This document shows, piece after piece, positions 12,804 to 24,300 of a stretch of 64,000 bases of DNA (positions are counted from its first letter, which is position 1; every line of letters starts with the position of its first letter). Below the pieces are notes generated by a model. That model searched no databases, was not told the origin of the DNA, and saw only the letters and a list, made by a program, of their open reading frames with translations. The stretch is from assembly GCA_964035545.1 (NCBI GenBank), contig OZ037768.1, positions 10,372,741 through 10,436,740 of the forward strand. The letters run 5' to 3'. The DNA is from Bugula neritina. Taxonomy: Eukaryota; Bryozoa; Gymnolaemata; Cheilostomatida; Bugulidae. A program made the position numbers and the translations under genes.

Positions 12804-15607
12804 ATGGTGTTAGTGTGCAGACCTATACTGCTTGGATTATTACTAATTACAGTATTCATACTCAGTCACTGTTTTAATATAAAGTATGGGACAGATAACT
12901 TCATATCTTATCAAGTCGGAGGAGGTAACTGCTTTGAGGTTAATAATTTAGAGTACCAGCTAGTATAACCTAAACTATAGTTACCAGAAACATAATTTTA
13001 TTAATATCTTTTTACATGTATTAATGTTAGCCATATTAGTAATATTTTACAATTGTTTATACTAAGAACTTATTTGAAAATTAAAACATAGTATATTCTT
13101 TAAGTATAGTCATAATTGCTTGTTCTTCTGTTTCAATTGTAAAGTTTCATCAAGCTTTATCTGTGACTGTCACTAAAATTTCTTACAGTTAACTCAAGAG
13201 TTATATTGAGTGTGGCCCATGGAGGCTTTCTTAAACCAGAGTCTATTGCCACCAGACCTAACGGTGGGTGTTTAGATTCCTCCGTACAAGAATGTAGTTA
13301 CAAGAGTGGATGTCAGCCTATTGATGTCAATGAGTGCAAAGTTTCCTTTCTAACCAGCAAAAACATCATGACGTTCACAGAGGAGCTGGCTGATTATATA
13401 AAGCTAACAGCTGGAGGTCATTTCAATTCTTTTATTATTTCTTTTACTTTCTGCTTCTAATGATGCTACTTTGTACAATTTTCAATATACCTGTTGCATT
13501 ATTTATACAAACTGCAAAAAATAGATATTATGTTTTGCCAGTTTACCAATTTATGGGATATAGAGCATTGCATTTTTTAAAGTTGCTACAGGTATAAACA
13601 AAACTGATGATGACAGACCCCATGTGATCAAATGTGAGCTGCACAGATCTAAACTCGATGCCAATAGAGACTTGGGTGAGGCAGCCTTTGGGGACCCGAA
13701 AGCAGAGCTTGCGTGGAGCGAGTACCACCAGTTTATTGACGAAGCCAAGACAGTTACAACTATGGCTGGTTCAAGGGCTATTTACATTGACATCAGCAGA
13801 GCGGTATGAAGATATATATTCAACACAGTATACATTGTATATGTCTATGAACTTCTCAGATTAAAAAATAGAACCAGCTCCTGCTTTAGAGTTCTAGCGT
13901 AAGGAAACGTGTCTCAGCAAAAGCTAATAATAAAGCTATATATTATATTTCCTGCACAATGATCTTAGATTAATTTGGTAGATTGAAGGTTTTTTTAAGC
14001 TGCTACTTCATAGATGTGTGTGTATCCCATATTAGCACAGCTTCATGGATATTTGGGTGGTGAAGGTCATCTAGCTATGCTCTTTCAATGCTCTTTCTAT
14101 TTAATCTCGAATAAATTATAGAGGCGTCAAAACCAGGTGTTCCGTGAGTAAGTTCCACTGCCTAAGTAATAAAAGTTTCTCCTCTCAAGTACTAGTATTG
14201 GAAATATAAATGGAAGTTGTACAAGCGTACGCCACTTATAAGAAGGCCAAAGGATGCAATATTAAATAATGTTTCGTTGTTAATTATCTATTATAAAGTT
14301 TCATAGTCAATGTTAAATAATTTATTCTTTGCTTGCTTTATTTTGCTAAGTTATTAACGCAGTCAATGTAGAAATAAATCTCAAGTTTGAAATTTTAATA
14401 ATGGCACAGTGCTTTTATTTCAAAATGTTGCTATAAAGAGTATATGTAAAACAGAAAAAAAACCTGATACTTATATTATTCAAGATAAGAAATTAACCTT
14501 GGAAACTGGTAGACACATAATATAAATAAAAATACCACCAGTCTCCTTTCTAGTCAATATCAATAAAAAACAAAAGTAAATTGAATTACTTTTAGTGTTC
14601 TGAATTTCTGTGTGATGTCAAAAAAACAAGAAATATTTTTATTCTCACTTTTAGAGCAAGAATTACAAGTACAATGTAATTGGGTTGATGCTCCAAAAAG
14701 CTGGTGCAAATGGAATGAGCAAAAGTGTTCTCCCTGACAGACTGGCTCAGTATTCCTCTATAATGCAACTCCATGTTGATTCTGGAGTACCAATGGAAGA
14801 ACTTGTGAGAGGAAACACGTCTATTGGAGGGCTGATGGAACCAGACTTTCTCATGTTGCCTGCACCTGGGAAGAAGTTTGTGGGAGATGAGAAATTCTCT
14901 AGCGGTGGTTATAGTTTACATCGGTGAGCTGACATCAATTTATTTTTAAACACTTAATTGTAGTAGATAATTTTGTATTGCTAACTTGTATCAATATGTA
15001 CATGCAGTTCTAGAATCAAAATACCATATTCAAGTGCTTTATTTCTACAAAACTGTTGAAAAAAATTAAAACATTTTGCAGTATTCCAAATTTCTATATT
15101 ATATACTCAAAAATTCATAGAAAATTTTATTTCTATTAATTCATATTAATTTCAGATTGCGATAATTAAAATGAATATAAATATAAAAATTGCATTACAT
15201 AAGTTGCTTTATTGTGTTATCTATTCATATTGACTTATTATAAGTATGTAAAACAGCCTTAAATAACAATCCAACAGATCTTTAAGAAGACAGAGTTATT
15301 GAATAAGAGATCATTAAATATTAAAAAGTATCATCTATGTTTTAAGTTGACCTTGCATACAAAACCCATAAAAATTATGCTACGACAGCTATATACAAGG
15401 TAGTGTGGCAAGCAAAGCTGTAACAGAATGATTGACTCTGATTTGTAATATTGTTTCAGACACATTGGCTTTCAAATCAGTGGATTTCAACTGATGCTAA
15501 CTTATGGCGTGACAGAAGATGACGTACTAAGGAAAGCATTTGCTGAGAAAATGGCCGAAGCTATTGTATACTGGGTAGACAACTACTTGCCTGCTAATTT
15601 CAACTGA
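12804..15607 (+). CDS. FGase-like secreted protein, subtype B, copy 2 (5 exons)
   Basis: Exons 12804-12924, 13189-13416, 13592-13803, 14655-14923 and 15460-15607 give about 325 residues, equal in length to B1. All frames are open. It has the signal peptide (MVLVCRPILLGLLL), SVAHGG, ELHRSKLDANR, and again DISRA in place of DLHG, so the loss predates the B1/B2 duplication. Intron 3 is about 430 bp longer than in B1, owing to unrelated sequence around 13.9-14.45 kb. An in-frame ATG upstream (12747) would add 19 polar residues before the signal peptide and is not preferred. It is convergent with LGIC1, whose last exon lies 690 bp downstream on the other strand. Confidence 0.83.
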
Positions 15608-16296
15608 GGCTGACATATAATACTTTCCTTTGGGTGGAAGATATACAAGCACATGCATGTTTAGATGTTATAATTAAATTCTATATTATTTGTTTTTAGC
15701 TCATGGTTTGTTGTTTCAAGTCCACTACCTGTGTTTTTAACAATTCTAGGCAAATGATTATTCAACTATTTATTTTAGTAGTTGGCGTTGCTAAATATTT
15801 AAGGGCTAGGTATTGTCTTGATAGTTTCTAAGCTGTATTGTTCATCTCATAAACCAATGTTTTCATTTATATATAAGTTTAGTTTCTATAACACAATTAT
15901 GTATTTTCTTAAGTTCAATTGTTTTATTCAATGTTTGTTGTTGTGCAACTCAAATAAATGCATCATAAATATTGCTATATATGGTAGTTTCCTTATCGCT
16001 GATTGGTAGTTGTGTCCTCCTATGACAGCTATTCATGAACATTATATCCGTAATTACTCATTTGTTTGTTCTTGACAGTTTATAATAATAACTGAATACA
16101 TATAAAACTATTGGCACAATTACCCCAAGATAGTAATCAAGAAAATAAATGAACATGGAGAGTTTCAGAGTATAATTTCTCATTAATAATACAAATTTAT
16201 ATCATTAAAGCAAATATTAATTTTACTGCAGATATCTAAGTCAATGCCTTGAATTGATTTCAGCTCAGAAATAGAGAGATGCACCTTGAAAATAGT

Positions 16297-19200
16297 TTAA
16301 GTTTCAATATTTCGATAATTCTCATAACCAGAGCGCTTTACATAAGATATCCAATAAATCATCAAAAACAACATAAATGAGCAGGGGAACACAACTCTTG
16401 AGACAAGATCCACTCTTGTGGCCATTCCCAATGTGCACCATTTCCTCCACCATTGTTGTATTCTTCCTGCCAACTGTTCATACCACTTTTTACTCTCATT
16501 ATTCTATAATATATTTGTTAATCGTAAGAAATAAATGCATGTAAATATAGTTGCATTTGCAGTGCAAATAGTATGTGTGTAATATGCACATGCTGTTATA
16601 TACAGCATCTATAATTAATAATATATTATGTTCTGTTGACAACAAAACATATGCATATAATGCCTGCATAAGCACATATTAACCGATTTTATGCAAATTC
16701 AATTTCACACTGACATGTTGAATAGATAGGCCCTACATGGCTTTCATATCATTCATTTAAAAACCAGATATTCTTACTATATAAATTATATAAATTGTTT
16801 CCTAAATTGTTCTCAAATAAATGTAAATATTATAATTAGTTGTACTGCTATAAAGTCTTTACAGCAAAACTAAATTATAAAGTATAACTAGATCAAGGAA
16901 TAGCAAAACTTTGAACTTTGGTAAAACTGAATTACATTTTCTTCACATCTTTCTCTGGTAGAAGATTGACTCATATCTTCCATCTCAAATGTATTGTTAT
17001 CTTCACCCTCAGGCAATGGCCTTATATTCTGTGCTAGACAATAATAAAACAACACCCGGCAATTGAAAATGGATAATACATTGCATCATATATCTTTACT
17101 AAAATTAATTCTAGAAGTTTTGTAACTAAATTATCACCTTTAATAAAGTTATTGAAATAATGGAAAGAGAGACAGTGAAATTCTGTGCGGTACCATTATT
17201 TGTTGCACTCCTCTGAGTCTCAACACGAGCATCATGTTGCTAAGATACTAAGTTTCTAATCACTACACATACATAAACATTGTAGAGTCTATATATCAGT
17301 GATAACACAAGATATAGTGAGATACCTAAAGCTGACACATGTATGCTATCATAAAGGAAGTTAGATTCACTTGAGAGAACAAAAGAAGTTGCTAAAATTG
17401 TATAGTGACTAGTGTGTACACTGTCACAAATATTCGATTAGTCACAGGGTAGTTCAAATGAAGTAGAATTTAACAGCAGAATAACTATCAGTAAGAAAAC
17501 ACAAGGGCATGAGCTTTTTTCTGGTTTATATTTATAAGTCAATCATTTTATTTATAACATTACAGGTAACAAAAAATAGTTTTATTGTATAATTTAATGC
17601 CCTGAGTTAGTTTTCATTTCGATTATTCACACTTCAGTCATAGTAAGTAGCAACAAAAAAAGTTGCCATAATTGTATATAGAATAATTTTGTGGCTTACA
17701 AACCATCAACGTCAACTTGTTGTAGTCTTTTTTTCTTTACATCTCTTCTAGAGAAATAGTTGACAACTCCAAATTCTAAGAAAGCTCCGAGCACATAGAT
17801 TTGGCAAACCCAAAGCCACACATCAGCAGCTATAAAATGTTAAATAATTTTGCATTTCATGTATGTAAACAATCACCAGCTTTTTAGCATAGTAATAATA
17901 ACAGTTAGTTTACCTGTTGGCTTCAATCATTTGCAACTTTAATATTTTCCATTTTGATATTAAGCTGCCATGTTTCATTACAAACTTAAAAGACAGTTTT
18001 ATTTATAACTTATATTTTTATCAAGTATATACGCAAAGCAGACATGAAACATAGTAGTCTTACCTTTGATTTGAGCTGTTGATGGTAAGACACCTTTGAC
18101 AGCATTTATTTGGTTGCTAATAGCAACCATTGTAAGAGCTCCAAGAGCACACCGAGCTTGTATCACCTTCTTGTCTATCCAGAAAGACATCCAAGTTACT
18201 ATGACCATTAGGAGTGACGGTAAATATATGTCCCATATATAGAACGACACATTCCTGTATGTATACAAACTTATACTATATTCATGTATGTGTGTACGTG
18301 TGTGTACGTGTGTGTGCGTGTGTGTGCGTGTGTGTGCGTGTGTGTGCGTGTGTGTGCGTGTGTGCGCGTGTGTGCGCGTGTGTGCGCGTGTGTGCGCGTG
18401 TGTGCGCGTGTGTGCGCGTGTGTGCGCGTGTGTGCGCGTGTGTGCGAGTGCGAGTGCGAGTGCGTGTGCGTGTGCGTGTGCGTGTGCGTGTGCGTGTGCG
18501 TGTGCGTGTGCGTGTGCGTGTGCGTGTGCGTGTGCGTGTGCGCGTGCGTGTGTGTGTGTGTGTGTGTGTGTATGCTCACAAGCAACTTACCAACTGATAA
18601 CAGACAATTAGAGTTTCAACCATTCTCAAATTTTAAAATAATTCATTTTTGAACACAAATAGCTTATTTATTACCGATATATAACACTAAAAATGAAATA
18701 ATTTCTTTGTCTATTCTAAGCTTAATATAATTGTTTTTCTAAATAGACTTTTCTCATATGTACCTGTAAAAAGTGATGTGATAAGTGAGACTAGAGAACT
18801 TTCCTCTATGTTGGTCTGTGGTGACAGAACCCTGACAGGTTACATACCAAGTATCCACTCCTAGAGAGGGGAGGGCAGCACTTAGTCGTTTATCAATATT
18901 TATGTTTTCAACCCGATTTCCACTCAAACTTTCATTCAGCCATGACAGCTTCATAATATCGACATCATATTTCCCTGAAAATGTTTTTATCTGTTTTTAT
19001 TAAAGGCTATCTGGGAATTTTAACGAAAAAACTTTGTAAACTTTTTGGAGCTAACAGATTTAATGCAAAAACACCAATTTCAATGATAAAATAAAGGTGA
19101 TATCATGATAACTTGATAACATATTACGTATTATAGAGCTCGTAGTGTAATCGTAATAAAAGCAAGGCAAGGCTTAGCTGGTTAGAAGGTGTAGCTTACA

Positions 19201-21038
19201 GCTTTCCAATTTTACAGAACAGTTTTGATGGTCAAAAGGAAAATTCTCTAAATTCATGGTACAAGAAAGCTGTGCCTGTACTCTGCAATGAAACCAGAAA
19301 TTTATCAAGTTATAGGCATTCATAATTTAATTGAATATTTATATGCATTTTCAAGCAACTGTTAACTGCAGATTAAGTGATATAAGCTAACATTCTACAT
19401 AGAAATTTTCATTTTCTCAAACCTTAGAGTAGTCAAAGTATTCTGATATATTAATAAATTTATTAATCAAGTTATATAAATAAGTTTTAGAATGGGTATT
19501 ATATTATAATGTATTATACTATATTATATTACTTTATATGATATCATATTATATTATATCATATTATATTATATTATATTCTATTATATTATATTGTACT
19601 ATGTTAGGTTATGCTATATTATATTATATTATATTATATTATCTTGCACTACGTTATGTTATGCTATATTATATAATATTATGTTATTTCTTTAGATTGT
19701 CTATTATATTTGATTGGAAAAGTATCGGAAAACTCCAAAAAATTTTACTTCAAAAGATCGAAATAAAATGGATGCATGTTGTACCTTTGAGAAAGAAGCA
19801 AATTTCCATTGTAAGGGTTTAACTTAAGAACTCTACTTTGATCTGTTATAGAATGAACTCTGCCTTGCTTAGCTCGCGTTAGAAACAGATCCGGCACCCA
19901 GAGTTTGTTTATAAATCTGTCTGGCAATGAAACATAGGTATTTCTTGCTAGTATATTTTTAAATTGCAGTCTTTTATCAACCCAATGTTGGGTGAGAAAG
20001 AAGTCAATCTGAAAAGAACAGTCAAATATATGTATTTGTGTTCGTACATTGTATATAAGATGCATGACTGTTTAGCTGTATATTGGTATAGCTGTATAAA
20101 CTAGTATGTATGTTTTTATAACTGGATGCAAATATTTTCATGTTATATTACAAGCTAATACAAACAATTAGGCACTATACAGTGTTTAAATATAAAACCA
20201 TAATGTTTCCTTATATATGAATTTACAGACAACATAAACCAATTTCCCTTTAAAAAAAAACAAAATAAACTATACATTCTGAAAGCCTACTATAAAACTG
20301 CTAGATTGCTGCATGATAAATATATCATGTAAGAGCTTTTATCAGATAACATATAGACTAGAAACCTACACAATATTCATTAAAAACCTACCAATTTCTT
20401 GTGAATGCCCCACTCAACCTCTGCAACCGGCTGACATTTTAATTGTTGACAATTCAGAAACTATATGACAGAAATCCACACAATACATACCCAATAGTCC
20501 ATAGTCACGGGCTGCACATTGGAAATGCTGTTGGGAAAGAAGACTACACCAACTTCTGTTGCAGTGTCATTATCTGCTGGTGGAGGAATGTCATCATAGT
20601 CCAACTCTTTTAGTTCTCTAAACAACGCTGAGCTAAACTCGTTTCTATGTGACAAAAGTCAATAAACTGCATATTCATTTACATCACAAATTTAGAGCAC
20701 CCTGTCCTAAGCAATGATATTAACCATATATAGTTTATACATTCATACTACAATTAAAATAACTAGTTATTGAACACTTTATATAATTCGATCATTCAAG
20801 CAATCTTTAATTTAGTTACAATTGCCGCACTTTAACATTATTTATAAATATTGATCTATTGACAGACATATATGTGCATTTTAGTAACGAATACAATTTT
20901 GATTTTAAAAAAATTGCAAAATAAAGGAATGCATTTAATAGTTTTTAAAATAAAATTTCTTACTTACATTGCTGGCTCAACCGTAGCTACCAAGAAGAGT
21001 GCTGACAGTAAAACAGCGTAGTATGTATTACTAAACAT
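16297..21038 (-). CDS. Cys-loop ligand-gated ion channel subunit LGIC1 (9 exons)
   Basis: Exons in gene order: 20968-21038, 20491-20644, 19785-20008, 19200-19282, 18764-18974, 18064-18254, 17704-17829, 16936-17033 and 16297-16503, joining to about 454 residues. Exon 1 is a signal peptide. The extracellular domain shows the beta-strand motif VTMDYW, the loop-A motif WVPD, and the Cys loop with exactly 13 residues between Cys157 and Cys171. TM1-TM2 are in exon 6, TM3 in exon 7, a short polar loop in exon 8, and TM4 ([17 protein letters not shown]) in exon 9. The pore entry reads IQAR instead of the anion-channel PAR, and position 9' is Val rather than Leu. Ligand unknown; an anionic GABA/glycine-type clade is inferred. 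It is divergent from LGIC2 and probably shares its promoter. Confidence 0.9.
18282..18572. repeat. Composite TG/CG minisatellite in an LGIC1 intron
   Basis: About 290 bp in ordered blocks: decamers tgtgtgcgtg, then decamers tgtgcgcgtg, then a few gagtgc units, then hexamers tgcgtg, then (tg)n. On the transcribed minus strand it is a CA/CG-rich tract ending about 28 bp upstream of the acceptor of the TM1-TM2 exon (exon ends at 18254). Confidence 0.95.
19499..19690. repeat. AT-rich TATAT/TATTA-type minisatellite in LGIC1 intron 3
   Basis: About 190 bp of degenerate tatta and atatt units, located between LGIC1 exons 3 and 4. Short open frames in it are low-complexity artefacts. Confidence 0.85.
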
Positions 21039-21318
21039 TGCTAAAGGAAATCTTTTGAATTTCATGCAGTTATCATTCAAGATGTTTAGCATCTAAAGTG
21101 CAAGTTACAGTCAGGCTTTAACACTCACTGTCATGTTTTCTTATCTCGTGAGAAGTTATTCTGCTATTGTTCTGATAAGATAAGCAGTGTGATAAAAGTT
21201 TGTTTAAAGTTATATTGTTTTTAAACAATGTAGATAACTAATATGAAGTTGGATTAGAAGTTGGTAAGAAGTTCCGTGATTTTGTCTATATGGAAGAAAG
21301 TATTGATGTGTGCGTTGT
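21039..21318. promoter_or_regulatory. Shared bidirectional promoter region of LGIC1 and LGIC2
   Basis: The start codons of the two receptor genes face away from each other across only 280 bp, so both 5' UTRs and core promoters must lie here unless there are further upstream non-coding exons. An AGATAAG-type motif, also readable as CTTATCT on the other strand, occurs twice near 21140-21185. No canonical TATA box is assigned. Confidence 0.5.
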
Positions 21319-24300
21319 ATGATGAGGATAATGTTCAGCAGCATCATGACCTGGTGTCTACTTGTGTTGGCAGCTCAGCCTCTCCAAGCTCAAACTTTGT
21401 ATGTATAATTATAATTCTATATAATTGTTTATAATAGTTACACAATAGCATTTCTATCAGTTATTAAGTAGGCTATCAGTTATTAATTAGGCCTACGGTT
21501 TATGGCTTTTAGGTCAAATAAACTAATTGCTGATTGGTAAATACTCATTAGTTAATTGTTGACATCAACTAGTTGCACATATTTTTGCAAAATTATGCTT
21601 GTTGCTACAATAGATAGTTGTTATAGTCAATCTAAGTTTCTAAGTCTAAGCTTAAAACAGGTAAATTGCAAAACATCTTTAAAATAATTTTAAGGTAACA
21701 AAAATAAAGTATAAAAAATGCTTGAACAAATGTATTTCTAAGAGCAACCATGCATTTGGATTTAGAACAGACATTTGTACACGTTTGGCGGTTCCTAACT
21801 TGTACAACGTCTGTTGTGTACAACAAGTCGGCAGGGATGTAGTGGTACCCATACGGTCCCATACGCCGTATGGTCTAGAAGAAAATAGACTGTTCTAGGC
21901 CATACGCCCGTATGGGCATAATATTTTTGAAAGATGATTAGTGCACAGGATAGTTTGGGCATCATCACTGAGAATATCATAAATTTCGCTCACAATCTAG
22001 TTTAAGTTCTTGTCATGTTGATGCTATGTGGGTGGCATGCGTGTTGCCTACTTGTGATTGTTTAGCCTGAGATTACTCTATGAATAATAAGAGCTATCAA
22101 CATTGCGTCTTCTCATCTTTACGTGTTCACTGAAGCGCGAAGTGCTGTGCATTGGTGATTGCCAAGGAAAAAATATTTCATTTCAGTGTGTAAATCACTA
22201 ATTTGTAGAAAATCTATGAAGGCTATTGGAAAGATCAAAAAATTTGCCATGCATAAATTTCTCAGGTTTCCGACAGTGTTTGTTCTATTCCAATACCATA
22301 CTTTCCTGCTGAGATATTTGGCAGATTTTGAAAAATAAACTTTCAAATAAAATTGGCCAAAATGAGTAGTTTTTTGTCTATAACTTTGCAAAAAAATATT
22401 GAAAACTCGCAAAAAGTAGGTGCTCTGAGGAACAGGAAGATCTACAACATAGTTTTTAAATTTTAATTCTAGCACAACTAGGCAGTGACAGCTAGAAGGT
22501 TGCCCTTATCTATCTTGTGTGGACTTGTATTTTGTCAATAAGCAATGGAATTTTAAAAAACCAACATGAAATCCAGAAATAAAATCAAAATGTCTTCAAG
22601 AAACAGTACCAGTTGTGTAGGAGAGGTTAACGAAAATTTATCACTGAGGTCTACAGGTACTATGTCCACATTTTGCTCAAAAACCTAGCGTTATTGCATG
22701 TTAATTATCAATGCAATGAGGTTTTGCAAACTATACACCACCATAAGTAACCGTTTATGTTTGATTGTACTAACTAACATCTGGCTTTATATTTAATCAT
22801 CTTCTAGGTTAACACATATTAAACCTGTCAATTTTTTTCATTTGGGGTATGTTTCCTTGATTTGTCTAGTGAAAGTTCAGGGGTTTTATTTTAAAACCAA
22901 GTCAACATACTCTTCTTGGGTGTGCTTTATTGTGTGTTAGAAGGTGTGGTGGTATCTCCTTATGGATTAGACTAGTACTCCAATAAAATCCAATTAGGTT
23001 TTTAACCAATTTCTGCTTGCCAATGAGTTATCAATCCAAATTGCTCTTTATAAATAACAAACACACATTTTCTGATTTGCAATCTGCCTCTCTTCTGATC
23101 TATAATTCTTTTTCTGTGCACGGCAGTCTATTAGTTATTAATAAAATAATCAGGTTGCATTTGGAGAGCACTTGTTACCTGCCTTTATCCTTCCATCTTT
23201 TTGAGATCTTCAGCAATTTTTCTGTACAGTTTGGACTTGGTGCATGTCAGAACAAACCTAACTGCAGTTGAGTAAGACTTTACATTTAAAATTACAGTCA
23301 ACAGGTATGGGACAAGACTGAATATTTATATAGTTTGCAGCAATGCCCAGTCGTCATGTAGCTGGTATGGTATGAAAATAATAGTGAGGTGCACATTTCA
23401 ACACAGATTTTTTCAGAAGAATTAGAATTCACAATGGCTTTAAATTGCATAAATTTGCATCAGAAGAGCTCTGAGAGCTTCGGCAGCCGGGCGCTGCCCC
23501 GGGCCTCGCTGGGGGCCTGGGCGGCCCCCTGGACCCCCGGCCTGAGAGTATGGCCTAGAATATTTTTGCCACTACATCCCTGCAAGTCGGTAACTCTCAT
23601 TAGGCTTAAACTGCTTTAGAGTATTAAAGACAAAACCTAGAATCAACCAACAATATAATTTCTGACTCACTACAATGAATTTTCAAAATTTTCTGGAGCA
23701 TTTCCTATGTTTATATTTATGTAAACTTCATTAACAACATGTCATAAATGTAAGAGTTGTAAACTTATCTACTTGGTTACTTTAATCTTATTTTTTAGAA
23801 AAGGAAATCTCACTCAACCTGAAAGCAAAATATCTGGTTACAGGTCTATGGTTATAGCTTTGAGAGATTTGCTAGAGTATGATAACTTTGAAGATGTGCG
23901 TCCCTATGAGAGTAAGTTAACCACTATCTTTTCTGATTACATAATAAGGAGTTCTAACATAATCTCTGATGATTTAATTTAAGTTATGCTCAACTTATTT
24001 CATTTTTAGTTTATTTTTAATTAGCCTGGTGTTAGGTCAAACTGACCACTTCAAGCTGGTTTGCAGGTTTGAACTGCTAGCAACATTTGATTCTGATCAT
24101 GAACAGTAGCAATGATGTCTAGGTTCTTACATTGTTATGTTGCTATAGTAACAGAGGTAGAGTGTTCCGTTCTCATCAACAACATAACTTCTGTGTCTGA
24201 AAACACGCAGACATTCTCTCTGGATGTTTATCTGAACAGTTATTGGAAAGACTACCGCCTCAACAGCACATGGTTTACAGATGATCTTATTATACCAGAT

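Noticed and set aside
13206-13460. Continuous frame read as a stand-alone small gene
   Set aside because: It is exon 2 of B2 plus intron read-through.
18214-18652. Overlapping Cys/Val/Arg- and His/Thr-repeat frames on both strands
   Set aside because: Translations of the TG/CG minisatellite, with no start context or exon structure.
22119-22475. 118-codon minus-strand frame inside the hAT-like element
   Set aside because: No transposase or other domain recognised. It could be a relic, but it is not supportable as a gene.
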